The notes beneath the pieces are model-generated. The model was not told the DNA's origin. It searched no databases and saw only the letters and a list, made by a program, of their open reading frames with translations. 12,342 bases of DNA from positions 1-12,342 of the forward strand of contig WJKG01000044.1 in the NCBI GenBank assembly GCA_014729205.1, in the 5' to 3' direction. The DNA is from a candidate division GN15 bacterium (lineage in GTDB: Bacteria > Zixibacteria > MSB-5A5 > GN15 > FEB-12). Positions 7,890 to 12,342 of this stretch are shown in pieces (the stretch's first letter is position 1; each line of letters begins with the position of its first letter). The position numbers and the translations under genes were made by a program.

Positions 7890-8447
7890 TCAGCTCCCGA
7901 GATAGGACACGCTCAGGATAATATTCGCTTCATATGTACCGGGCTCCTGATTGGGCTCCGGTATCACCTTTCCACCCAGATAGACATTGGTCTGACCGCC
8001 ACTGCCGATGACAGCACCTGCAGGCAATGAGTACGGATTCTGCGCCAACCACCCATCACCCGATGTTACCGATGCTGGCGTCGTGGCATTGGTATCGACC
8101 ACTGCCTGATCACTCGCGAATACCAGCATCATCTGGTCGCCACTGGCGGTGTGGCTGAGATAGCTTGGCAGGGTCAGCACCATCGAAACCGAGGCGCTGG
8201 CCTGGCCGGTGACAACGAACTGGGCGGTGGAATCATTGTCATCCGGACCGATTTCCTTGGGTACGCCCTGAAGGACATTTCCAAAGACGAGGTTGTTGTT
8301 GACCGTCACCGACAGCGCCGTCAATACGGTGGCGGTTGCCTGGGCATTGGTAGTTCCCTGAGCGAAACTGGCCGGAGCGGCTGTCATCACGACAACCACG
8401 ATGACCAGAAGCAACTTCAAGCAGGCTGTGCGTGCCTTGTGAGGCAT
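7890..8447 (-). CDS. DUF4402-type fibre subunit P1
   Basis: This 185-residue secreted beta-protein has a signal peptide at residues 1-29 (ending SFA|Q). An alternating strand NAQATATVLTAL (34-45) could serve as donor strand. The subunit signature follows: NNLVFGNVLQG (51-61), LPSYL (93-97), NPYSLPAGAVIGSGG (127-141), VYLGG (145-149) and a C-terminal strand NIILSVSYLGS. The mature part has no cysteine, unlike classical FimA-type pilins. I chose ATG 8447 because AAGGAG lies 9 bases upstream; a longer form from 8480 has no ribosome site. It is closest to P2, sharing NPYSLPA, the IGSGG turn and GTYE near the end, so the two look like a late duplication. The DUF4402 fold and a pilus-subunit role are inferred from family resemblance and from the adjacent chaperone and usher. 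Confidence 0.85.
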   Translation of the reverse strand: MPHKARTACLKLLLVIVVVVMTAAPASFAQGTTNAQATATVLTALSVTVNNNLVFGNVLQGVPKEIGPDDNDSTAQFVVTGQASASVSMVLTLPSYLSHTASGDQMMLVFASDQAVVDTNATTPASVTSGDGWLAQNPYSLPAGAVIGSGGQTNVYLGGKVIPEPNQEPGTYEANIILSVSYLGS

Positions 8448-8450
8448 TGT

Positions 8451-8467
8451 CACGGACTCCTTCCGTG
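8451..8467 (-). promoter_or_regulatory. Hairpin presenting the P1 ribosome-binding site in its loop
   Basis: On the - strand CACGGA and TCCGTG form a perfect 6-bp stem whose 5-base loop is AGGAG, the Shine-Dalgarno core for P1. The stem ends 3 bases before the ATG at 8447. The structure is directly visible; an effect on translation is inference. Confidence 0.5.
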
Positions 8468-8485
8468 TTGGTGACATCAATGTCT

Positions 8486-8507
8486 ACCGGCAGCTTAGAC
8501 AGCCGGT
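8486..8507 (-). promoter_or_regulatory. Intercistronic hairpin between P2 and P1
   Basis: ACCGGC (8486-8491) and GCCGGT (8502-8507) form a perfect 6-bp, GC-rich stem with a 10-base loop, 20 bp past the P2 stop. No run of T follows on the - strand, so it looks more like an RNA-processing or stability hairpin than an intrinsic terminator. Confidence 0.4.
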
Positions 8508-8527
8508 CAGTCCTTGGGAAGTTTAAA

Positions 8528-9103
8528 TCAGCTTCCATTATACGCTACCGTCAGCACGATATCTCCTTCATACGTACCCGCCGGCTGATTGGCCGAGGGC
8601 CTCACCGATCCCCCCAGGTAGATGCTGGTACCACCGCTGCCGATAATGGCTGCGGCCGGCAGGCTATACGGGTTGGTGTTCTGCCAGCCTTTCCCCGCCG
8701 CCATGGTAGTCGGTGAACTTGCACCAGTCGTATCTACCGAGGCGTCAGTCGCCGAGAATATGATATCCATGCGCGAGGAACCATCGGTCTTGGTCAAGTA
8801 CTCTGGCAGGATGAGAACCAGGTTGATTCCCTTGTCTGTCTCGCCGGAAATATCGAACACAGCGGCGTTGGCAGTATTGTTGGCGGTGGCCGTTTCCACC
8901 CCCTGCAATACCTGGCCGAAATCGAGATTCGCCGTTGCACTGACAGATATTGTCCCCAGTACCGTAGCCGTTGCGGTAGCAACCGCGACATCCTGAGCGA
9001 CTGCAGAACCTGAAAGCAGGCATACCAGCCCGACTGTCACCAGTAGGATCATGACCTGCCGGCACCACGGGGTCGATCGATGTGTGGTCGATTTACTGTT
9101 CAT
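8528..9103 (-). CDS. DUF4402-type fibre subunit P2
   Basis: This 191-residue secreted subunit is P1's nearest relative in the window. A long basic N-region precedes the hydrophobic core of the signal peptide, which ends AVA|Q near residue 36. Landmarks are the alternating strand VATATATVLGTI (41-52), NLDFGQVLQG (59-68), LPEYL (99-103), NPYSLPAAAIIGSGG (124-138), IYLGG (141-145) and the end strand DIVLTVAYNGS. There are no mature cysteines. ATG 9103 has AAAGG 11 bases upstream; ATG 9052 (preceded by CAGG) would give a more usual signal-peptide length, so the start is uncertain. It is separated from P3 by a strong terminator, so it needs its own promoter or read-through. About 150 bp of leader is available, but I see no convincing promoter there. 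Polymerising subunit is the likely role. Confidence 0.84.
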   Translation of the reverse strand: MNSKSTTHRSTPWCRQVMILLVTVGLVCLLSGSAVAQDVAVATATATVLGTISVSATANLDFGQVLQGVETATANNTANAAVFDISGETDKGINLVLILPEYLTKTDGSSRMDIIFSATDASVDTTGASSPTTMAAGKGWQNTNPYSLPAAAIIGSGGTSIYLGGSVRPSANQPAGTYEGDIVLTVAYNGS

Positions 9104-9203
9104 ACACTGCACAGCCTTTAAGCCGTTTCAGTACAGTAATCGACCTAACTGCTCAAATTCTTAACAATCTATGGGGATATTCCTATAGCTTTGGGGCGGG
9201 ATT

Positions 9204-9215
9204 TTCCCATGGGAA
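9204..9215. repeat. 12-bp perfect palindrome in the P2 leader
   Basis: TTCCCATGGGAA is a perfect palindrome about 100 bp upstream of P2 and downstream of the P3 terminator. It could bind a dimeric regulator, but nothing else supports that and it may be chance. A further GGGAA-TTCCC pairing (9211-9215 with 9221-9225, as seen on either strand) overlaps it. Confidence 0.35.
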
Positions 9216-9254
9216 TCGGTTTCCCGGTCCCTCGATTAAAACGGTGTGGGGGGC

Positions 9255-9291
9255 AAAAAAGGAAAGAGAGCCTCGGAATGAGGCTCTCTTT
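9255..9291 (-). terminator. Strong intrinsic terminator after subunit P3
   Basis: A perfect 12-bp stem (9263-9274 with 9280-9291) closes a 5-base loop. On the - strand it is followed by CC and then six T (9260-9255). It starts 29 bp after the P3 stop. It is the best terminator in the window and splits the fibre locus into at least two transcription segments. Confidence 0.9.
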
Positions 9292-9320
9292 GGATTCTCA
9301 GGATGAGGGCGAGACGGAGG

Positions 9321-9905
9321 CTATTGGGCCGCGTACGCTACAACAAGAACAATATCTGCTGTATAAGCGCCCGCAGCCTGGACAATCGACGGATAGATAC
9401 TACCGCCAATGTAGATCCGTGTATTGTTGCCGGGAGCTTCACTGCCGATCACCGGATCGGCGCCGAGAGTAGCCGCGGTAAGATCCTGCGGATTCTGGTT
9501 GTTCCAGCCGTCACCAAATGCGGCCGGGGTACCGGCGTTACTGGTATCGATAGCGCAGTCGGTGGCACCAAAGGTGATAGTCATACGGTCACCACCCGGA
9601 CCGGTCATGTATTCCGGCAGATAGAAAGTAGTGATAATCTTGGCGCCCGGCTCACCATCGATAGTGAAAATGCCGGTGGAGTCATCATGAGTGATTCCCT
9701 GAGTCGAGGGCTGCCCCGGGAAGGTCAGCGGGAAGTCCAGTTCCTGAGTCGCGGTCACTGTCAGGGCGGTGGCCACAGTGGCGGTCGCCTGACCGGTTAC
9801 AACGTAGTTTGCCGCCAGAACGCAGGACGCTGTTCCCAGCAGCAACACCGTCAAGACGAGCGCGGCCTTTTTCATGGCTGACTGACGGTTGGTGGAGCTA
9901 ATCAT
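9321..9905 (-). CDS. DUF4402-type fibre subunit P3
   Basis: This 194-residue secreted subunit has a signal peptide with core MKKAALVLTVLLLG (11-24) and likely cleavage near VLA|A (31). Then come the donor-like strand VVTGQATATVATAL (35-48), ELDFPLTFPG (55-64), LPEYM (96-100), IYIGG (154-158) and end strand DIVLVVAYAAQ. It diverges more from P1/P2 than they do from each other and carries one unpaired mature cysteine (C117, in GATDCAID), where the other subunits have A, V or S. I chose ATG 9905 because CGGAGG lies 6 bases upstream; ATG 9875 at MKKAAL lacks a ribosome site. The good ribosome site and the dedicated strong terminator make it a candidate for the most abundant, major subunit; that is inference. 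Confidence 0.85.
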   Translation of the reverse strand: MISSTNRQSAMKKAALVLTVLLLGTASCVLAANYVVTGQATATVATALTVTATQELDFPLTFPGQPSTQGITHDDSTGIFTIDGEPGAKIITTFYLPEYMTGPGGDRMTITFGATDCAIDTSNAGTPAAFGDGWNNQNPQDLTAATLGADPVIGSEAPGNNTRIYIGGSIYPSIVQAAGAYTADIVLVVAYAAQ

Positions 9906-10035
9906 CTTGGGCCTCCGTGAAGTTGTGTATTGTTTCATCTGCATATTTTTCAACCAGCGTTTCAGTCGTTGAACAGCGTGCCCACGCGCGCCGTTTATCA
10001 ATTAAATCGCCAGTTCATGACCAGCCGATAAGCGC

Positions 10036-10047
10036 TTTTGGCCAAAA
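10036..10047. repeat. 12-bp palindrome in the P3 upstream region
   Basis: TTTTGGCCAAAA is a perfect palindrome about 130 bp upstream of P3, in the 226-bp gap between P4 and P3. AAGCGCTT (10030-10037) overlaps its left end. The gap should hold the P3 promoter and the end of the P4 transcript. I see only a very weak terminator-like hairpin just after the P4 stop and no convincing -35/-10 pair. An operator role for the palindrome is speculation. Confidence 0.3.
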
Positions 10048-10131
10048 ACAGGACAGATGAACAGATTCTGTTTAGAGCTTGAACAGGAAGCCTATAACTG
10101 CTGAAAAGCCCCAGATTCCGGGCGATTAGCC

Positions 10132-10611
10132 CTAGTTCCCAGTATAGGTGATAGTGATGGTGATGTCTGCCGAGTAGTTGCCCGGTTGCTGCACCAACTT
10201 CGGCACAGCCTTTCCCCCCAGCCAAACCGACAGCCCATTGGCGCCAATCCCATAAGTCTGTACAATATACGGGTTTAAATCGTCGTTCAGAGGAGCGCTC
10301 TGGTTGGGCGAGGCACTCGAATCCATGGCCAGATCAGCGGAGCCGAATACCAGGCGCATACTGTGGCCAGAGGTGGTGGACATATAGTCCGGCAAAATGA
10401 ACTCAACCGTGATCTCATCACCGGCGTTACCGCTCACGCTGAACTCTGCAGCTCCGGTCTGAGCCTTGTCGATACTCTTGGGCACCCCCGGAAAGACGTC
10501 CCCGAACTCGAGGTTATTAACGACCGAAACAGTCTGCGTGTCCCCTGGCTCCATACCAACGAACAGAGTCGACAACGTAACGATCAAAGCGATCCTAAGC
10601 GTCAGTCTCAT
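10132..10611 (-). CDS. DUF4402-type fibre subunit P4 lacking the N-terminal strand; candidate tip subunit
   Basis: This 159-residue secreted subunit is the shortest full-domain member. The hydrophobic export segment is at 1-19, and the mature protein starts almost directly with TQTVSVVNNLEFGDVFPG (25-42). The other four subunits have about 21-23 residues between the signal-peptide end and the NNLxFG turn; P4 has at most about 12. The missing part is the alternating A-T-A-T-V strand that looks like the donor strand. The rest is intact: LPDYM (73-77), VWLGG (129-133) and end strand DITITITYTGN. In chaperone-usher fibres only the distal subunit lacks a donor strand, so P4 may be the tip. GGAAGG lies 3 bases before the ATG. 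It sits 85 bp after the small ORF and 226 bp before P3. Confidence 0.83.
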   Translation of the reverse strand: MRLTLRIALIVTLSTLFVGMEPGDTQTVSVVNNLEFGDVFPGVPKSIDKAQTGAAEFSVSGNAGDEITVEFILPDYMSTTSGHSMRLVFGSADLAMDSSASPNQSAPLNDDLNPYIVQTYGIGANGLSVWLGGKAVPKLVQQPGNYSADITITITYTGN

Positions 10612-10628
10612 GATCCTTCCTTGCGAAG

Positions 10629-10660
10629 AGCAGCTTCACCGAAAGCCTAATCAGGCTGCT
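10629..10660 (-). promoter_or_regulatory. Two mutually exclusive hairpins in the P4 leader
   Basis: One hairpin pairs 10644-10648 with 10653-10657 (AGCCT/AGGCT, 4-base loop). The other pairs 10629-10634 with 10655-10660 (AGCAGC/GCTGCT). They share bases 10655-10657 and cannot form together. The second ends 7 bases from the P4 ribosome site (10615-10622). Alternative folding of the leader is visible; a switch function is inference. Confidence 0.35.
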
Positions 10661-10696
10661 ACCGGCAGGCAACAAAAAAGGTCGTGAAGTCTCAGG

Positions 10697-11080
10697 TCAG
10701 AGTGCGGGATCAAGGATCGTTATCACACAACGCGGACCACGGTTTTGCACCTGCATAACCTCTGCGGCAGGGACGTGTCGCACGGGCTGACATCGATCAG
10801 TGCGATCGTCTCCCCAGGGGACATCGATTCTCCCCCGCCATCGCTGACCGGAGGATTCATCGGTGAGAGAGACGACGACACTCGAGAACGAACCACTGTG
10901 GACATACCACAGGCTGTCCTGCACCGAGTGTACGCCGGCCGACACCTGGACAAAAGCGGTTGCTTGAATAGTGGCGGATTCGCCGGGAGGCGTACTCCAT
11001 GAAAGACCGGCTGCAATCAGCGATGCCAGAAACACCAGGCACTGAAGCCTGATATGTGAAAGGGTAGGTCTGTTCTTCAT
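10697..11080 (-). CDS. Small secreted protein with a subunit-like N-terminus
   Basis: This 127-residue protein is not a family I recognise. A hydrophobic export segment covers about 11-29. The next stretch, ESATIQATAFVQVSAG (34-49), closely resembles the donor-like strand of P5 (ESGTIQATASVVASLT). The remaining ~78 residues lack the NNLxFG, LPxY and GG landmarks. They are Arg/Asp-rich with two cysteines (C97, C118) that could form one disulfide, and end in a strand-like CVITILDPAL. One reading is a terminator or anchor subunit with a donor strand but no standard groove. Others are a shortened, decaying subunit gene or an unrelated secreted protein. ATG 11080 has no good Shine-Dalgarno, which lowers confidence. 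The frame continues in the same direction as the neighbouring subunits. Confidence 0.6.
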   Translation of the reverse strand: MKNRPTLSHIRLQCLVFLASLIAAGLSWSTPPGESATIQATAFVQVSAGVHSVQDSLWYVHSGSFSSVVVSLTDESSGQRWRGRIDVPWGDDRTDRCQPVRHVPAAEVMQVQNRGPRCVITILDPAL

Positions 11081-11164
11081 CAGGTTCGATAGTAGTTACG
11101 CGTGTACTATCGCAACCTAACGAATTACGCAGTTTTGTCAAAAGAATCGCTGCAGTGCATGAAT

Positions 11165-11185
11165 AGAAAACGCCGGCAGCGCCGG
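11165..11185 (-). terminator. Probable intrinsic terminator downstream of P5
   Basis: On the - strand CCGGC-GCT-GCCGG is a compact 5-bp GC stem, followed by CG and TTTTCTATTC. It lies 126 bp past the P5 stop and 85 bp before the small ORF. The tail is T-rich but interrupted and the loop is only three bases, so efficiency may be partial. Confidence 0.45.
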
Positions 11186-11211
11186 GTAGATGGACAAGGG
11201 ATATGCCTGTA

Positions 11212-11273
11212 GAAACGCGAAAACGGGCGTACCTATCGTGATACCCAACTACGGCAGTGTGTAGTCGCGTTTC
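11212..11273. repeat. 9-bp inverted repeat enclosing a nested stem
   Basis: GAAACGCGA (11212-11220) and TCGCGTTTC (11265-11273) are perfect reverse complements around a 44-bp interior. Inside, CTAC and GTAG close a smaller stem near 11249-11264. It lies in the 230-bp gap between P5 and the small ORF. It could fold in the P5 3' UTR or be an operator. I checked it against the c-di-GMP-I riboswitch consensus by eye and it does not match. Confidence 0.4.
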
Positions 11274-11310
11274 GGTAGCCCAGTGGCAAGGACGATACAG
11301 AAGCCCCCTT

Positions 11311-11829
11311 TTAGCCGCCTGTGTAGGTCACAGTCAATACGATATCACCACTGTAGTTGCCTCCCGTCTGTGCGATTCCCGGATTCACTGAACCGCCGAT
11401 CCAAACTGTCATATCACCAGCGCCACTGAGATTGAGGGTACTAACAATGGCCGGGTTGATGACGCCCGCAGGGGCCGCTTGCCCGCCGCCACTACCATCC
11501 TCGTACGAAGCATCAGTCGTCGAGAACGATATGGGCATCGTAGCCGCGGCACCATCACTAAGCTCCGTGGGCAGAGTGAAATCCAGCGTCACCTCCGCCG
11601 AGGCAGTGCCGGTTATCGTCCACTCGCCCGCCGAACCTGTTGTCGCCTTGTCAACCGACTTGGGCGTACCCGGCGTCACCGATCCAAACTGAAGATTGTT
11701 GGATCCGGTAACAGTCAGCGAGGCTACAACGCTGGCGGTCGCCTGAATTGTTCCGCTCTCTTGTGCCTGGCCCGGCGAGCATAGCAACACCAGTAGCACC
11801 AGAGTGCCAAGAAACGTGAGCAGTTTCAC
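11311..11829 (-). CDS. DUF4402-type fibre subunit P5 (first gene of the locus)
   Basis: This 172-residue secreted subunit has a signal peptide ending near GQA|Q (22). It continues with the donor-like strand GTIQATASVVASLTV (26-40), NNLQFGSVTPGTPKSVDK (44-61), LPTEL (86-90), VWIGG (142-146) and end strand DIVLTVTYTGG. The mature part has no cysteine. It resembles P4 most closely (PG-x-PKS-x-DKA-x-TGAAE region, Y-T-G end). I chose GTG 11829 because AAAGGAGG stands 5 bases upstream, the best ribosome site in the window. An ATG at 11865 is in frame but would put a charged KEEE stretch before the signal peptide. No promoter is evident in the 500 bp upstream. It lies first in the - strand series, probably as a polymerising subunit. 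Confidence 0.85.
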   Translation of the reverse strand: MKLLTFLGTLVLLVLLCSPGQAQESGTIQATASVVASLTVTGSNNLQFGSVTPGTPKSVDKATTGSAGEWTITGTASAEVTLDFTLPTELSDGAAATMPISFSTTDASYEDGSGGGQAAPAGVINPAIVSTLNLSGAGDMTVWIGGSVNPGIAQTGGNYSGDIVLTVTYTGG

Positions 11830-11846
11830 TTCTTCCTCCTTTGCCT

Positions 11847-11860
11847 GGCTCCGAGGAGCC
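11847..11860 (-). promoter_or_regulatory. Hairpin just upstream of the P5 ribosome site
   Basis: GGCTCC-TC-GGAGCC (- strand) folds into a short GC hairpin 5 bases before AAAGGAGG. A second GC inverted repeat (11887-11898) lies upstream, followed on the - strand by CTTGCTTTTT, a weak terminator-like pattern. Together they may structure or attenuate the P5 leader; function is inference. Confidence 0.35.
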
Positions 11861-12158
11861 GCCATTCCGACAGAGGAAAAAGCAAGGGCGGTGCCGCCAC
11901 TGCCTGATGATCACGTATCTATCGTAGGACAAGGCTATTAGACTTGTTCGTTAATCCTGTACTTCAAGAACTGCAGGCGGTTCTCTATGGGGTAAGCCCA
12001 ACACCTGCCGGAGGTTTCCGATTAGATTTCAAACACGGGATGGGACGTGTTCTATCTAACGAGAGAGGCAGACTTGGACCAACCAGATGTCTCACCTGAC
12101 CGACCCTCATGGGTCGATACCCGACTATCATACTCCCTGTTACTCGATTAGTTGAAAC

Positions 12159-12305
12159 CTAATCAATTCTCAGCGCCTCGATAACATTCTTGCTACTATA
12201 TGCTGGGGAATCTAACAGTACCTGTCGAAGTATGGAAAACAGCATGTGGTTGGACACCAAAGCCCGTGCATCATCAACCGGTGTAGAGCTTGACAGATCG
12301 ACCAT
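12159..12305 (-). CDS. Possible 48-residue ORF
   Basis: An ATG at 12305 opens a 48-codon frame ending at TAG 12159. The product has a helix-like central part (DDARALVSNHMLFSILRQVLL) and no cysteine, signal peptide or recognised domain. There is no ribosome site before the ATG, and the frame overlaps a good promoter on the other strand. It could be a small protein, a gene remnant or chance. Another 48-codon frame just downstream looks like chance, so I give it little weight. Confidence 0.18.
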   Translation of the reverse strand: MVDLSSSTPVDDARALVSNHMLFSILRQVLLDSPAYSSKNVIEALRID

Positions 12306-12342
12306 GGAGTGGTATTTTTACAATGTCTGCATTGCTCTACAC
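12281..12342. repeat. 9-bp inverted repeat flanking the rightward promoter
   Basis: GTGTAGAGC (12281-12289) and GCTCTACAC (12334-12342) are perfect reverse complements with centres 53 bp apart, about five helical turns. The left arm abuts the -35 element and the right arm lies just past the expected transcription start. The right arm reaches the window end, so the repeat may be longer. An operator pair is a plausible reading. Confidence 0.4.
12290..12318 (+). promoter_or_regulatory. Sigma70-type promoter firing rightwards
   Basis: A perfect -35 TTGACA (12290-12295), a 17-bp spacer ending in TGG (extended -10, TGn), and -10 TATTTT (12313-12318). Transcription would start near 12325 and leave the window, so it serves an unseen gene to the right. 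Confidence 0.6.

Larger units (their letters stand above)
11866..12342. other. Gene-poor stretch with small inverted repeats
   Basis: I see no convincing gene in these 477 bp. Visible structure includes AACACG/CGTGTT around 8 bp (12032-12051), CGACCC-TCAT-GGGTCG (12101-12116), GATTAG/CTAATC around 7 bp (12146-12164), and the promoter and 9-bp inverted repeat at the right edge, listed separately. The first two have the size of operators, but no partner regulator is visible. The region separates the leftward fibre locus from whatever lies to the right, so it probably carries divergent control regions. Confidence 0.5.

Noticed and set aside
9321..9905. P3 as a lipoprotein, from TASC in its signal peptide
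   Set aside because: The -3 residue is T rather than L/V/I, and a standard signal peptidase I site (VLA|A) follows 3-4 residues later.
9960..9995. Sigma54 promoter upstream of P3 (GGGCACG on the - strand)
   Set aside because: The -24-like half is present, but the matching -12 GC is AA at the required distance.
10081..10131. Intrinsic terminator just after P4
   Set aside because: GCCC/GGGC gives only a 4-bp stem with an 8-base loop before TTTT; too weak to call.
11212..11310. c-di-GMP-I riboswitch on the + strand (GGTAGCCCAGTGGC near the end)
   Set aside because: The 5' conserved loop bases and the GAAA-tetraloop stem are not present, and no + strand gene follows.
11988..12134. 48-codon ORF on the - strand (start 12134, downstream of the 12159-12305 frame)
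   Set aside because: Pro/Arg-rich, not protein-like in pattern, crosses several inverted repeats, and the GGGAG is only one base from its ATG.

Overview
The window reads as chromosomal DNA of a Gram-negative bacterium of roughly 50-57% GC, since it encodes an outer-membrane usher and a periplasmic chaperone. The pairing of a DUF5752 protein with TreT, together with chaperone-usher clusters built on DUF4402 subunits, reminds me of candidate phyla such as Zixibacteria and of some deltaproteobacteria. That placement is inference from gene content only and is of low confidence.

Left half, + strand (1-4317): a trehalose operon. It opens with the 3' end of a Cys-rich gene cut by the window edge (codons in frame from base 3, stop at 138-140). 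Its TGA overlaps the ATG of the next gene. Then come a DUF5752 protein made of two copies of one ~80-residue module, TreT (one-step trehalose synthase, GT4 family, overlapping the DUF5752 gene by 11 bp), OtsB (trehalose-6-phosphate phosphatase) and OtsA (trehalose-6-phosphate synthase). Two independent routes to trehalose therefore sit in one compact transcription unit: NDP-glucose + glucose through TreT, and UDP-glucose + glucose-6-phosphate through OtsA then OtsB.

Right half, - strand (11829 down to 4327): a chaperone-usher surface-fibre locus converging on the trehalose operon with only 9 bp between stop codons. In transcription order it has a DUF4402-type subunit (P5), a small secreted protein with a subunit-like N-terminus but an unfamiliar body, a subunit without the N-terminal extension (P4), a subunit followed by a strong intrinsic terminator (P3), two closely related subunits (P2, P1), a PapD-like chaperone, and an 863-residue usher with an unusual C-terminal extension. 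The subunits share a signal peptide, an N-terminal alternating strand, an NNLxFG-like turn, a LPxY segment, a (I/V)(Y/W)(L/I)GG strand and a C-terminal strand of the D-I-V-L-T-V-x-Y type. This suits donor-strand polymerisation: P4 would be a candidate tip and the small protein a candidate terminator or anchor, with P1/P2/P3/P5 as polymerising subunits. Several subunit genes have private leaders with hairpins, which suggests separate control of subunit dose.

Right edge (11830-12342): about 500 bp without a convincing gene. It holds several small inverted repeats and a good sigma70-type promoter (TTGACA, 17 bp, extended -10) firing rightwards out of the window, bracketed by a 9-bp inverted repeat. 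No rRNA, tRNA, CRISPR array, transposase or IS end was seen.
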